A DNA stretch of 64,000 nucleotides from Carposina sasakii (taxonomy: Eukaryota > Arthropoda > Insecta > Lepidoptera > Carposinidae): contig CP053160.1 of the NCBI GenBank assembly GCA_014607495.2, forward strand, positions 8,494,001-8,558,000. The letters are read 5' to 3'. Each line of letters starts with the position of its first letter. Position 1 is the first letter of the stretch. Positions 47,801-55,000 of this stretch are shown here, piece by piece. A model generated the notes under the pieces. It ran no database searches and was not told the DNA's origin. It was given only the letters and a program-made list of their open reading frames with translations. The translations under genes were made by a program, and so were the position numbers.

Positions 47801-50505
47801 GAATTTGTCCATGTATTCGGCGGAGACATTTCGGGTAACCGTCAACCCGAAACCGGCTAAAGGGAAAGAAAATCCTCTCGGGTAAGCGTTTTATGAGATA
47901 GACACTAGCGCCAATGTAATATTGGATTAATTGCTTAATAATAATTAATATACATACCTATATATACATAACCTCACGCCTATGTCCCATAAGGGTAGGC
48001 AGAGACTACAGATCTCCATTTAGTACATTTCAAACATACCTCTTTCGTCTCATCTACATTCATTAAGTTCTTCATACATGCTCGCCGGTTTCGGGTGCTC
48101 TTGACTAGCTCTTTTCTAAGTACATAATATTTTTCTCTATAGACGACTATAGAAAAAAAAACTTTATCAAAAACGTAAAGTAAAAGAGATGGTAAAATTC
48201 GTCATCCGATTTAATTGACCCGATAGCTCAGTTGGTTAGAACAAAAGCACGGTTTGCGAAGAGGTCGTGAGTTCAAATCTCACTCGGGTGATTTTTTTAA
48301 ATTTTCTTAATAATATATTTGACTATAGGAAAGTTAATATTTTGTTGAAGCACGTCATCTAAACGCCGTACTCAGTGCAAGCAAGAATTACCTACCAACC
48401 TGAATAAACAGAAGAAATCTGGGTAAGTATTTTGTTTCCCTGAAAATTCATGAACTTTTTAGTTCTTTTAAAAAGTTTTTTTGTGACTTAGGACCAATTT
48501 TCCAATAGGTACACTAGTTCTTACTTGATCAAGATAGAGACAGCTTCAACTTTATATTTCAAATAGATCTGTCTGACCATTGAATAATTGTATAATATAT
48601 CTCAGTATTGTAGTGTGGTGACACTCTCCCACTCTTAGTTATATATTTAGTATATAAGTTAGGTTAATTATGAGACAATATAGACTCAGCTTCCGAACCA
48701 ACAGCACTCTTTTATTGCCTCCTTTACTTAATGTTAACTTGAGATGCTGTAGGTACTTTATTAGCAGTTGATACCAAAGCAAAAGTTTAATGTGAGTATG
48801 AGGGACGAGCGCTCGGCGTCCCCCCTTGCCCCGCACCTCGCCCCGCATACACACTCAATTTTCGCTCTACGCATTGCTTCGGCGCTGCTATGTACTACTT
48901 AAGTTAAGTAATCAGGAAGCCTGTCCATTCAGGCCTTCCTTTACGTAGCCCTAATGTGGTAATTAGCTGACATCTCTCTATCTATGTACAGCAGTCGTCG
49001 TCCATTGATGCGCGGTCCCGAGTCCGCGCCCGCGCGCCCGCGCCGGTCCGCGAGGGACGAACACATACACACACTGGTGGAGGCCGTGCTGCCGGTATAT
49101 ACAACTCTCTCTCACATGCGTGTGCTATATACCCCCTCTCTCTCACACACACACACTCACAGACACAATATGGCTCTCTCTGTTGCATACACACACCTAC
49201 ACAGCTGTAGTACACTCTCTCTCTCATGCACACACAAGGTTGTCGTACTGTCTCGCACATAACCACAGACGTAGTACTTTCTCTTACACACACACATTCG
49301 GCTGTATTTCTCTCTTTCACTCAAACACGGCTGTGTTCTCAAAATGCAACAGATCCAGGAATAAATACCACGTGGTAAGCGGAGAGCTTTCCGGACACAA
49401 ATACAACAATCTACCGATCACACACACATACGGCTGTGGTACTCTCTCTCACACACACAGACGGCTGTGGTTCTCTCTCTGACACACACATACGGCTGTG
49501 GTTTTCTCTCTCTCACACACACGGCTGTTACAATAACATTTGGATTCTATTAAGTATTCAATGCCTGTTTACCCGCAGTGTACTTCAGGCCGTATGAGCC
49601 CTGAAGGAAGCCCTCACCTCTCTCCGCGGAGACAAAACGAGGACCCTGTTGAAGGCCCCTCTACCTCAGGCTCTAACACGAGCCCTTCAGCACAGGTCCC
49701 CGCGGGCCCCGCGGGCCCCGCCTCCCCGACTGTCACTCCCGTCCGTTCCCCTAAATCACCGCACACGCCACGTGAGACGGTTGCAGCTAAGAACAGGTTA
49801 GTTCTATATCACGAGTTGTTCACTCACACTTCAAATTTCTTTTTATTTTTAAAAACCTTTCAGGTAAACGACTCTAACTTCTACTTCGTGTATCACAGAG
49901 GGGTTTTTTAACAGATATAATTATATCCAGCTATAGACGAGAAAATTTTCTAGAGTTCTGTCTGGCTCTAACCAACTTTGATAGAGATTTAATTAGATAA
50001 TAGGTTTGGTAAATTTTAACGTATTCTTTGATCGAGAAACTAGCTGACCTCTCCCCGCAACCCATCACCTTTTACTGATTTAGTTTTCACACTAAAAGCT
50101 CGTCTAAGCTTGGTCACCTGTGCTGATCATAGCACAATAAAATTTATTTAAGACCTCACATTGCAACCAAACATTTTATATACCTGTGAACCACAATGAC
50201 ATTATTCATTTTCATTCTTACTATGGTCAAGATGAAATCTCCAACTGACTGTAATTTCTAAATGTCTAAAACCCAATAAAAATACCAACAGAAAAAGCAG
50301 TCCAGCAAAATCAAACGGCTCAGTCAAAGTGCATTTAAACAAGCGAAGGGACCCGCGCCGTCCGCTTAGTCCGGTCAAGCTTCCTCCACGGCAGGAGGAG
50401 GTTGACGACTGTGACGTCATCAGACCCGAACACTATGACACGCCTGCTCTCACGCCGAGAGAGAGGAGTAAGGTAAGAGGACGCCCTATAGGTACTGTGG
50501 GGTAA
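33591..50505 (+). CDS. Unrecognised protein, acidic then basic/Ser-Pro-rich (16 exons)
   Basis: Exons: 33591-33656, 34244-34370, 35484-35590, 36111-36252, 36943-37029, 42537-42648, 43639-43762, 43997-44113, 44992-45111, 45824-45907, 46963-47029, 47791-47881, 48351-48422, 48992-49094, 49579-49796, 50292-50472(or 50505). Every junction is GT/AG (exon 13 uses AAG) and phases fit through 606 codons. N-terminal third: a charged helix (RTWKANRRQRMKDREQKIWE) then acidic stretches (DDTGDMTMDD, GAQDDDDEAEAD). Middle: an ordered-looking helical part (CARFSRIYLYQLKRQIHDIK, QMVRIVSLYQNILQAFQ, LLETCNKMDTQLEEYIAKA). C-terminal third: basic, Ser/Pro-rich, disordered (RPRRSARDE, GPAGPASPTVTPVRSP). No family recognised. 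If the last exon is not spliced it ends at TAA 50503-50505 inside a MITE arm. Intron 5 holds the copia element. Confidence 0.7.
34440..34565 (+). mobile_element. Helitron-like 3' fragment
   Basis: From GCAGTTTTCAGGAATATATT through CCCACTTAACATATAGGCTA to the CACGCGGACGGAGTCGCGGG end. It lies 70 bp after exon 2 of the plus-strand gene. Confidence 0.65.
34843..34905 (-). mobile_element. LINE 3' tail fragment
   Basis: (CAT)n, then CAGCCCTGAGAAGTCCACTG and TTGGACATAGGCCTCCCC, the reverse of the tail at 42425-42490. Intron 2 of the plus-strand gene. Confidence 0.65.
35711..35893. mobile_element. MITE (CGCTATCGC family) expanded by (CA)n
   Basis: Ends AGCCGAAGCACCGAGCGCTC and TTTTCGCTGTCGCATTGCTT / CAGCTTTGCTAC match the family at 36509 and 48797. 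The interior CACACTCA found in other copies has expanded here to a long CA run. Intron 3 of the plus-strand gene. Confidence 0.65.
35769..35861. repeat. (CA)n microsatellite, about 46 units
   Basis: An uninterrupted dinucleotide run of about 93 bp. The Cys/Val and Thr/His open frames over it are artefacts. Confidence 0.95.
36509..36640. mobile_element. MITE (CGCTATCGC family)
   Basis: GTAGCGGAGCCGAAGCAATG CGATAGCG on the left and CGCTATCGCGCTGCTTCAGC TTTGCTAC on the right form inverted arms of about 28 bp around a GTGTGTGTGCGGGGCGGG core. Intron 4 of the plus-strand gene. Confidence 0.7.
36648..36795 (-). repeat. Hammerhead repeat family, partial copy
   Basis: Reverse-strand match to the body (GGGCCC, GACCCTCGGATCTGCC, CACCTAGCATGCA, CTGCTAATCCGAAAA). 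It stops before the hammerhead part. Confidence 0.7.
36889..36932 (+). mobile_element. LINE 3' tail beside a splice acceptor
   Basis: TCTACGTCCAGCAGTGGACT GTAATAGGCTGATGATGATG ends only about 10 bp before the AG acceptor of exon 5 (exon start 36943). Confidence 0.75.
37159..37545. mobile_element. MITE with TACAGG ends, copy 1
   Basis: Left end TACAGGTTGATTTATGGTCG, right end ACATCCTGTA. Internal blocks CTGGTTTCCAAAATATTAGG and TACCCTTCGTTAAGGGTGGC are shared with 53768-54117. Noncoding; in intron 5 of the plus-strand gene. Confidence 0.75.
37930..38134 (-). repeat. copia 3' LTR
   Basis: Element 3' LTR in minus orientation. Identical to the 5' LTR except one base. Preceded on the element strand by the purine tract AGTGGGAG. 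Confidence 0.9.
38203..42078 (-). CDS. copia gag-pol polyprotein, 1291 residues
   Basis: A single open frame with the domain order of Ty1/copia. Gag region (residues about 1-220, DGKSFRQWKFQIKCALKAKG). Zinc knuckle CYNCGKRGHFAREC (about 225). Aspartic protease WILDSGASAHMTY (about 270). Integrase with its zinc-binding HERLGHLN, then DLVYSDVCGPM, LHTDNGSEYT and PEQNGRAERD (catalytic D, D, E). Reverse transcriptase AKWIFSIKRGDDG, FDVKTAFLNGDLEEEIY and the catalytic YVDD. RNase H GYSDADFAGD, STTEAEFVAACESAKE, DNQSAIKLI and KHIDVKYNFIRE. Integrase before RT separates copia from Gypsy. No stops or shifts, and catalytic residues are present, so it may be competent. The start ATG lies about 88 bp after the primer site. 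The end (ADKYINKAFAHS) departs from the usual ADIxTK motif. Confidence 0.95.
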   Translation of the reverse strand: MERTLSVDKFDGKSFRQWKFQIKCALKAKGIDISIERTEANANKWLKDDGMAMYIITSSMDLNQITLIENCETAVEIMSKLESIYEQKSELNKMLIHERFYQYKMSPSDNVAQHIAKVENLAKQLKESGESISDTAIITKILGTLPPKYRSLRQAWMSLDPKQQNLNNLTARLLDEEANTTCEEEQEMAFLIANTKLKNEATRNEPSASSMSKEKPVKHRFECYNCGKRGHFARECRAPKKVHKKPAQNKNTMLAFNVADEANICSDAEEDAWILDSGASAHMTYKKEFFEEYTTCTQKSLTLGNKESIEVCGIGKVSIKRCVNGHWEQSILHGVLHVPKLRRNLFSEGMITRKGYSIVKKDSSALIYNGNEVVMSAKMKLNNLYVLNIETIVPDTCNLVQKNKSDLKKWHERLGHLNFKEIKKMSMNKIVEGLNIQNDTETDLICEACAYGKQSRFPFQKSIRAELQPGDLVYSDVCGPMSHASVQGMRYFLLFKDAATSYRHVYFMRNKSDTFENFKKYNAIVKNKYMHSVKALHTDNGSEYTNKVFKDYIGKEGIVHECTAPYTPEQNGRAERDIRTIVESARSMLYARDISLDLWAEAINCAVYLLNRTSSSKTSDKTPSELWNGVKPILDHVRVFGSEGYVHIPDQLRTKLDKKSEKMILVGYDNTNYRMFNMKTKRIKISRNVVFDENKFPEQRQNIAKIFIEESDENIQQDNSEVTLAEDPALRDNSLNETSLNEDEESMLSCSSDDPDYEPSQILDDSPHEPMNLRPRRNLNLEANLVEFVLPSSFNEAMKSLQKNEWLQAITEELNAHDENQTWTPVKRAGQRTLTAKWIFSIKRGDDGKVNRYKARLCARGFNQVPGIDYQQIFSPTTRYDSIRIIFSIAAKYNLEIQQFDVKTAFLNGDLEEEIYLEIPDGVLVDKSNVLKLNRSLYGLKQASRCWNKKFTEFLKSYGFVQSQADYCVYVRNVENIKVILIIYVDDALIISSSKKIITDIINFLKQAFKIKELNLSYFVGIEVLKSDNCICLHQREYIEQIVKTFNMSECNPASTPADPNVVICRNLEETAVKFPYREAIGSLLFLCSVSRPDISFVVNMLSRYINNPSQQHVNALKRVIRYLVNTKDICIRYGESNDLIGYSDADFAGDVDTRKSTTGYIFLMNGGPVTWLSQKQKTIALSTTEAEFVAACESAKEILWLQQLLLDLGEKSDCIKLYVDNQSAIKLINNPVFHKRTKHIDVKYNFIREKVENGLINISYVPSKNQFADKYINKAFAHSIVCFPKRASNE
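42166..42180 (-). promoter_or_regulatory. copia primer-binding site (half-tRNA type)
   Basis: GGTTATGGGCCCAGG directly follows the 5' LTR on the element strand. It is complementary to the anticodon stem-loop of initiator tRNA-Met (CTGGGCCCATAACC) rather than to a tRNA 3' end. Drosophila copia is known to be primed this way by a half-tRNA. Confidence 0.8.
42181..42385 (-). repeat. copia 5' LTR
   Basis: Element 5' LTR in minus orientation, presumably containing its promoter. On its outer side it is joined directly to a LINE 3' fragment at 42386. Confidence 0.9.
42386..42492 (+). mobile_element. LINE 3' tail fragment
   Basis: GATCGGTTGGATGCAGGCTG CTTCCGACCGGTCGCAGTGG through GGGCTGTAAATGATGATGAT G: the last ~100 bp of the GATGAT-tailed LINE, cut exactly at the copia LTR. 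It ends 45 bp before exon 6. Confidence 0.7.
42731..42946 (-). repeat. Hammerhead-bearing repeat, copy 2
   Basis: Reverse-strand copy with a complete hammerhead (42894-42938) at its 5' end and the conserved body (CACCTAGCATGCA, GACCCTCGGATCTGCC, CCACCGGGCCC) at its 3' side. More diverged in the body than copy 1. In intron 6 of the plus-strand gene. Confidence 0.75.
42894..42938 (-). ncRNA. Hammerhead ribozyme motif, type I (copy 2)
   Basis: On the minus strand: TAATC (helix I), CTGATGA (the most common natural core), extra T, GCCA/TGGC (helix II), GAA, AC-ATAT-GT (helix III), C (cleavage nucleotide), GATTA (helix I). A distal GAAAAC/GTTTTC pairing (42939-42944 and 42876-42881) extends helix I beyond an internal loop, the arrangement seen in natural type I hammerheads. 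It has better consensus agreement than copy 1. Confidence 0.65.
43005..43064 (-). mobile_element. SINE-like repeat fragment (52553 family)
   Basis: ACATTAACCTAGTCCCACAC TAAGAACCCTAAGGTCTTGG is the reverse of the 3' part of the element at 52553. Intron 6 of the plus-strand gene. Confidence 0.6.
43794..43881 (-). mobile_element. MITE with TACAGG ends, truncated
   Basis: TACAGGGTGATTTTTCGTAG CCACCCTTAACGAAGGGTGC is the reverse of the right ends at 37545 and 54117. It begins 32 bp after exon 7. Confidence 0.7.
43893..43945. mobile_element. MITE (CGCTATCGC family), one end
   Basis: CACACTCTCAATTATCGCGA TCGCGCGACTTCGGCTTTGC matches the right arm of the family at 36509. The left arm is missing. 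Between exons 7 and 8. Confidence 0.5.
44793..44935 (-). mobile_element. LINE 3'-end fragment
   Basis: CAGCCTATTGCAGTCCACTG CTGGACGTAG, CATAGTCACCACGCTGGGCA and GTGATTTTTGGACTATGTTG are shared with 59174. Just upstream of exon 9. Confidence 0.7.
45119..45375 (+). repeat. 22-bp minisatellite next to the exon 9 donor
   Basis: Degenerate tandem copies of ACTGCCCGACACCGACTTAC AT (22 bp), about 11 copies. The array starts within about 10 bp of the GT donor of exon 9 (exon end 45111). Less AT-rich than its surroundings. Confidence 0.85.
45432..45715 (+). mobile_element. LINE C-terminal and 3' fragment
   Basis: Contains a decayed copy of the RTE-like C-terminus at the DNA level (CAGCGTGGGAAGGCCACCCG, then GACGGACGACTGGGCC) and CTGCTTCCGACCGGTCGGTA, GGAGGTTGTTGGGG ending (ATG)n. 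A longer copy of the tail at 42386. Intron 9 of the plus-strand gene. Confidence 0.7.
46451..46675 (-). repeat. Hammerhead-bearing repeat, copy 3
   Basis: Reverse-strand copy with the shared 3' end (TCACTATGGGTGCGCCCACC), body (ACCCTCGGATCTGATAACTC, TCGCCACGAGAAACCAGACC) and a 5' hammerhead at 46611-46657. The body is closer to copy 1 than to copy 2. Confidence 0.75.
46611..46657 (-). ncRNA. Hammerhead motif with decayed core (copy 3)
   Basis: Same architecture as copy 1 (ATAATC/GATTAT, AC-ATAT-GT, GAA) but the core reads CTGAGGG: A9, an invariant residue, is G. Helix II is GTCA/TGGC with a wobble pair. It is expected to be inactive or very weak. Confidence 0.55.
46684..46751. repeat. Triple inverted/direct 14-mer ACCCGTCCACCCAC
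   Basis: ACCCGTCCACCCAC at 46684 and 46738, its reverse complement at 46713. The middle copy can pair with either neighbour. Followed by CACCCTGTATAGTCAACGCG GATGAAGTCGCGGGCTAG, a Helitron-like end. Confidence 0.85.
47426..47493. repeat. Imperfect palindrome, ~30-bp arms
   Basis: GCGTTTGATATCGACCAATC AAATTG and CCAATTAATTTGATTGGTGA ATATCATACGC are inverted to each other. Probably the core of a small inverted-repeat element. Between exons 11 and 12 of the plus-strand gene. Confidence 0.65.
48218..48289 (+). repeat. tRNA-like dispersed repeat, copy 2
   Basis: A box TAGCTCAGTTGGTTAGA, B-box-like AGTTCAAATCT, T arm GTGAG/CTCAC, acceptor ACCCGA with TCGGGT. Same degenerate anticodon region (GCACGGTTTGC) and same 5' flank as at 28641. 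It lies in intron 12, about 60 bp before exon 13 of the plus-strand gene. Confidence 0.65.
48797..48895. mobile_element. MITE (CGCTATCGC family)
   Basis: GGGACGAGCGCTCGGCGTCC and CCCCGCATACACACTCAATT TTCGCTCTACGCATTGCTTC match 35711 and 36509. Left arm eroded. Between exons 13 and 14. Confidence 0.6.
49110..49535. repeat. CT/CA-rich imperfect tandem repeat
   Basis: Repeats of CACACACACATACGGCTGTG with CTCTCTCTC runs, roughly 35 bp per unit in the last part (49419-49530), filling much of intron 14. Several open frames over it are artefacts of the repeat. Confidence 0.8.
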
Positions 50506-50617
50506 GCACGAACCTTTTACGCGGCGTAACGCTAGCGACTCGCTAGCAAAATCTATGTGATTTGACAGTTTTACGATAGCGTTACGGACTATCGAGAGGT
50601 TCGTGCTTACCCCTCAG
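50497..50617. mobile_element. Short MITE at the 3' end of the plus-strand gene
   Basis: GGGGTAAGCACGAACC at 50499 and GGTTCGTGCTTACCCC to 50614 are perfect 16-bp inverted ends. The inner part (CGTAACGCTAGCGA, GATAGCGTTACG) is also partly inverted. The first in-frame stop of the gene (TAA, 50503) lies in the left arm. Confidence 0.75.
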
Positions 50618-51177
50618 ATCGGCTTTATAGTACGTTTTTGCGCTCACTAGACGGCGCCACTGTAGCGTGAGGTTTCTTAAACATAGCTGTCAAAGTGTGA
50701 GATTTTGTTTATGGTTACTAGGCCATAGGAGGATTCTTGTCCATGTCACCACGCTAAGCAGGCGGTTTGGTGATGGCAGTGTGATTATATTAGCAACACG
50801 AAGATCGTACCCACATATAAAAAACCCTTTATCGCCCCTTAGAGAGGCCGGCGACAGTGACGTCAGATTTTTTTATCCGATTTGAATTTTATATAACTGT
50901 TATCGCTCTTAACGCGTGTACACCTTTTGCGCATTATGTATGCTTTTAAATAAAAATCACGCTATTAAAAACAAAAATAATTTATTGCAAAATAATAATA
51001 TAGAAAAGCGTTTACAAAACTATATTTACTTATATCTCTGTACTCGGTACAAGCTCAATATATATATCTGTTTCAATAAGCCCGTGGAACACATTGCCTT
51101 ATAATAATAAATCTTATGCTTTATAATAAGTTAAATCGTAGAGTATAGGGCTCACTTACAAACGCGGAATAAAGTTA
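50618..51177. other. Intergenic, with LINE-tail-like debris
   Basis: 50725-50800 (CATGTCACCACGCTAAGCAG GCGGTTTGGTGATGGCAGTG) resembles the GATGAT-tailed LINE fragments. The rest is AT-rich with no coding frame. A further last exon of the plus-strand gene could hide here but none is convincing. Confidence 0.4.
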
Positions 51178-51588
51178 GGGTTACCATATTATTCATACCA
51201 GGACAAATCCTGATATTTCAGGATTTTTCGACTTTTCTCAGGATTGCGGCCGGATTTTGCAAATCTCATGATATCTCAGGATTTTAAAAAATCTCTTTAA
51301 TTAAAAGTTATACCAACTAAAAATCAATTAAAATCTACATATATGATTTTTATCCAAGTGAAACAAACTAAAAATAATATTTTGGTAACAACCCCGCCCC
51401 GCCGCGTTGAGTGCGATGTGTAAGTTGCAACGCGTGAGCATCCGTGAGAACTGCGGATCTAGCAGTGTATAAAATGGTAATAATACGTTTTTGAGAGAAA
51501 GTTCTTAAACTGTATAAAATCTCAGGACTTTTCCATGGAAATCAGGCCTTTTCTCCGGTCTTTTGATTTTTTCACCTGGTAACCCTAA
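51178..51588. mobile_element. MITE, hAT-like ends
   Basis: GGGTTACCATA at 51178 and TGGTAACCC ending 51588 are inverted. ATAAAGTTA occurs on both outer sides, consistent with a duplicated target of about 8-9 bp. The interior is rich in CAGGATTT-like words on both strands. No coding frame. The hAT assignment is from end sequence and duplication length only. Confidence 0.5.
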
Positions 51589-52065
51589 ATAAAGTTATTT
51601 GAAGCCTAAGTTATGTATCAGCAATCTCATTTTGGTTGTATTTAGATTCTTAGGTCCTAGGTTTTTAGGGTCACCTCTTCCAACCAGGCTAACCTTTTTG
51701 GGTATAATGGGCCCAACTATTATTGTAGTTGCATGCTGGAATTACCTTTCTATGCTACGGCTTATAAGTAAGCCCATTTGTCTTTATCACTGTGTATCAC
51801 ACCATTTTTATAATAATAATTTGTAACATGTGCTTATGTCTTATATTTAAAATGTAATAATCTCATTATACTGGAACATTACGTACAAGTGCACATTCCT
51901 TTTCGGCAATATCACTATTTTGTGACTTATATAATACTTCATTATCTTCAGTGAATACAATATTTTAATTAATAAAATAGTAGGCTACTAATTTATCTTT
52001 TGGTACGTTTGTTTTGTGTCTTACAAGTAGATGAATAAATAGTATTGGCTTGTCTGTCTGTCTGT
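51589..52065. other. Convergent intergenic region
   Basis: AT-rich, no coding frame on either strand. It should contain the 3' UTR and poly(A) site of the LIM gene (minus) and possibly of the plus-strand gene. Confidence 0.4.
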
Positions 52066-55000
52066 TTAGGCGCACTTCCCGCACAGCGGTTTGTTATCCA
52101 TTACGGAGAAGGTGGCGTCTGTCACTGGATTTCGGCATTTCTGAAAGAAATAATATCTACGATTAATTTAGAATCATTATCTTCATGCCCTTATATCATC
52201 TTCATTCGAATTGCATTTGTTTTTTCTTCCGCCTGCCTACTTGAAACATTAAGTTGATCAGTGTTTTTAGATTTATAAATAGCTTTCGACACTTAAATTC
52301 CAGATCTTATGTAGGGTTCGTATGGTATTTTAAAAGGAATTATATTATAGTATTCATCAAGTATTAAGTTGCGATAAAAAATAATGATCTTTCTGAGTGG
52401 AGCGTTCCACAGGGTACTCTATTGAGACCAGTATGATTGAATGTATGTACGAGTACATATTGAAATGACAATTTACTGCATTATAAGAAAGGCAAACTGC
52501 TCAACATCTAGGAGCAAAACATTTGAATCTTGGGCGCCAATTCGCCAAAATACTACTAGTAGATAGGTCTAGCAGGTAGTGACCCTGCCTGCGATGCCAT
52601 AGATCCTGTGTTCGAATCCCGGTAGGTGCAAACATTGATATGATGAATATCGATGTTTGTTTCCGAGTCATGGATGTTTCTATACTAATCTATGTATTTA
52701 TATACCGTTGCTTTAGTACCTACGACACAAGACCTTAGGGATCTTAATGTGGGACTAGGTTAATGTGTTGTGTTTTGTGTGAATATTTATATAAAATAAT
52801 TTAAACAGTATATAAAATACTGTATCATGAGTACTCATGAGCTCGCTCATACAACTCCATGCGTCTTCGATGAGAAAAAAATATCCGATAAAACGGAAAC
52901 TAATGAGTCTTAGATAATCTCCGAACAATTTGCTTTTAAGCGCGTAAACTATAACCACTGCCAACACAAGCTGGTATAAAACAGTTAGAGCTACTCACAT
53001 TGCAAGTGAAGCAGTCGCGATGCCACTTGGCGTCGAGCGCGATGACCGCCTTGTCGACGATGGGCTGTGCGCATCCCGCGCAGCGCGACGCGAACTTGTC
53101 GGCGTAGCAGGCCGAGCAGTAGGGCCGGCCGGCCTGAGGGGCAACGATTACGATTAGGTGAGCCGTAGGTCGCAACTTGTGTACCTATAGTTACATACAT
53201 ACGTAATGTGCGTTTGACCGTATAGTTCCGATGGATGATTGCGCCACTTGCTATATGTATGACCAGATTTTCTGTATATTACTATACTAGTACTTTGTTA
53301 ATAGGTGTCACGTAGAAGAATGTAGAAGAAAGTAACAAGGTGCAAAATGACCCGCAAGACTTTGACATTAGATCGTAATAAATTCTTTGCAAACCATATA
53401 AACAATTCGCAATGTTGCAAAACTTAATAGTAAGTCATGATGAGTATTCTAGACGGACTAGACTTCACAAGAAAAATAATCTTTCACGTACCTGCTCCAT
53501 GAAGCCACCGCCTCCAAGTTCTTTCTTGCATCCGCCGCACACGAAGTGGTTTGCATGCCACGACACTCCCAAGGCCTGGATCACCCGCTGGAATTAAGAA
53601 TGCAGGACAAATTAGTGACGTAGCTTTGGTATACTGTCTTCTACCTGCGGGCATATACTTGGCTTTAAAAAGTACCAAAAACTAACGTATTCTTCCACGT
53701 TATTGCACACGATAATAAAATTCTCATTGATATGTTTTTCCCGCATTTAAGCTTGAGAGGTATCATTTACAGAGTGATTTTTCCTCGTCAACGTTCCTGA
53801 AAACTACAGAATCTCCTCATCATTACGATCGTCTTTCTCCATGGAAGCATACCTGGGAAGTGTCTGGTTTCCAAAATATTAGGGTCCAAAGTTGAGTAAA
53901 TAGACTGCGTTTTTCTGCATAAATGAACATTGACGCGTTAGCAAGATTTTTTTCACGAGAAATAATTAATCTATGAAAAAACTAGCATAAAAATTAAAAA
54001 ATCAAACAAAAAAAATATTACATTGTTTCCCAGCATTTTTTTTGGCATAAACTTACTTTATTTGATATATAGAGTACGTACCCTTCGTTAAGGGTGGCAA
54101 CGAAATAACATCCTGTATAGATTCGTCTTACGAGAGTGACACTGAGTCAAAACTACAGTGATGCCCTTTACCTAAATGACAGATTTTTGATTACTTTGTC
54201 TAACCGCAACATTCCGCAAGTCACTCGACAAGTACAAGCAACGCAGGCATGTGTTGGCTTCGCTCCAAGATATTGTGTGATTCGCGACAGAATAACTCCA
54301 ATTTGCAAATACTAAAATGTACAGATCGCTATGTAGATCTCTTCTTTCGTATATTAGGTGAGCGAGTTGTTGTTGTTGATTTTTCATTTACTTGAACCTC
54401 GTTTTGGAAAGTGCGAAATATTAAGGAAATTTAAACAGTAACATGCCTATTTCGGGTTGTTGGAGTTTACTAAGTTTAAAAATTTCTATTTCGGGTTTTT
54501 GGAGTTTACTAAGTTTAAAAATTTATATTTCGGGTTGTTGGAGTTTACTAAGTTTAAAAATTTCTATTTCGGGTTTTTGGAGTTTACTAAGTTTAAAAAT
54601 TTCTATTTCGGGTTGTTGGAGTTTACTAAGTTTAAAAATTTCTATTTCGGGTTGTTGGAGTTTACTAAGTTTAAAAATTTCTATTTCGGGTTGTTGGAGT
54701 TTACTAAGTTTAAAAATTTCTATTTCGGGTTGTTGGAGTTTACTAAGTTTAAAAATTTCTATTTCGCCAGGCAAGTTATTTTTAAAGGGCTTATTATTTT
54801 TAATGACAATACCAGATTGGAATATTATTACAATTCCGTAATGAATAAAAGTAAGTCCCATTGTAAACGCCGTGTTTACAACAGCTGTGCCCAAGGCTCG
54901 CTCATCATTTGGTTTTTGTTCGTGATGTCATCGCTGGAACAATAGGACGTGTAGAATAAAGTGGACTCGATGGATGCTTCTTTTGTTTACATTTAATTAT

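Noticed and set aside
48218..48289. A functional tRNA gene
   Set aside because: Same reasons as the copy at 28641; the D stem is also mispaired.
48982..49482. ORFs on both strands rich in Thr/His or Cys/Val
   Set aside because: They come from CT/CA tandem repeats in intron 14; only 48992-49094 is a supported exon.
52045..52257. Plus-strand ORF as last exon of the unknown gene
   Set aside because: The minus-strand reading of 52066-52140 supplies the two missing cysteine ligands of the last LIM domain in the right phase, so the plus reading is a shadow.
54443..54945. Overlapping ORFs of 123-162 codons on both strands
   Set aside because: All are produced by the 39-bp minisatellite, whose unit is a multiple of three without stops in several frames.
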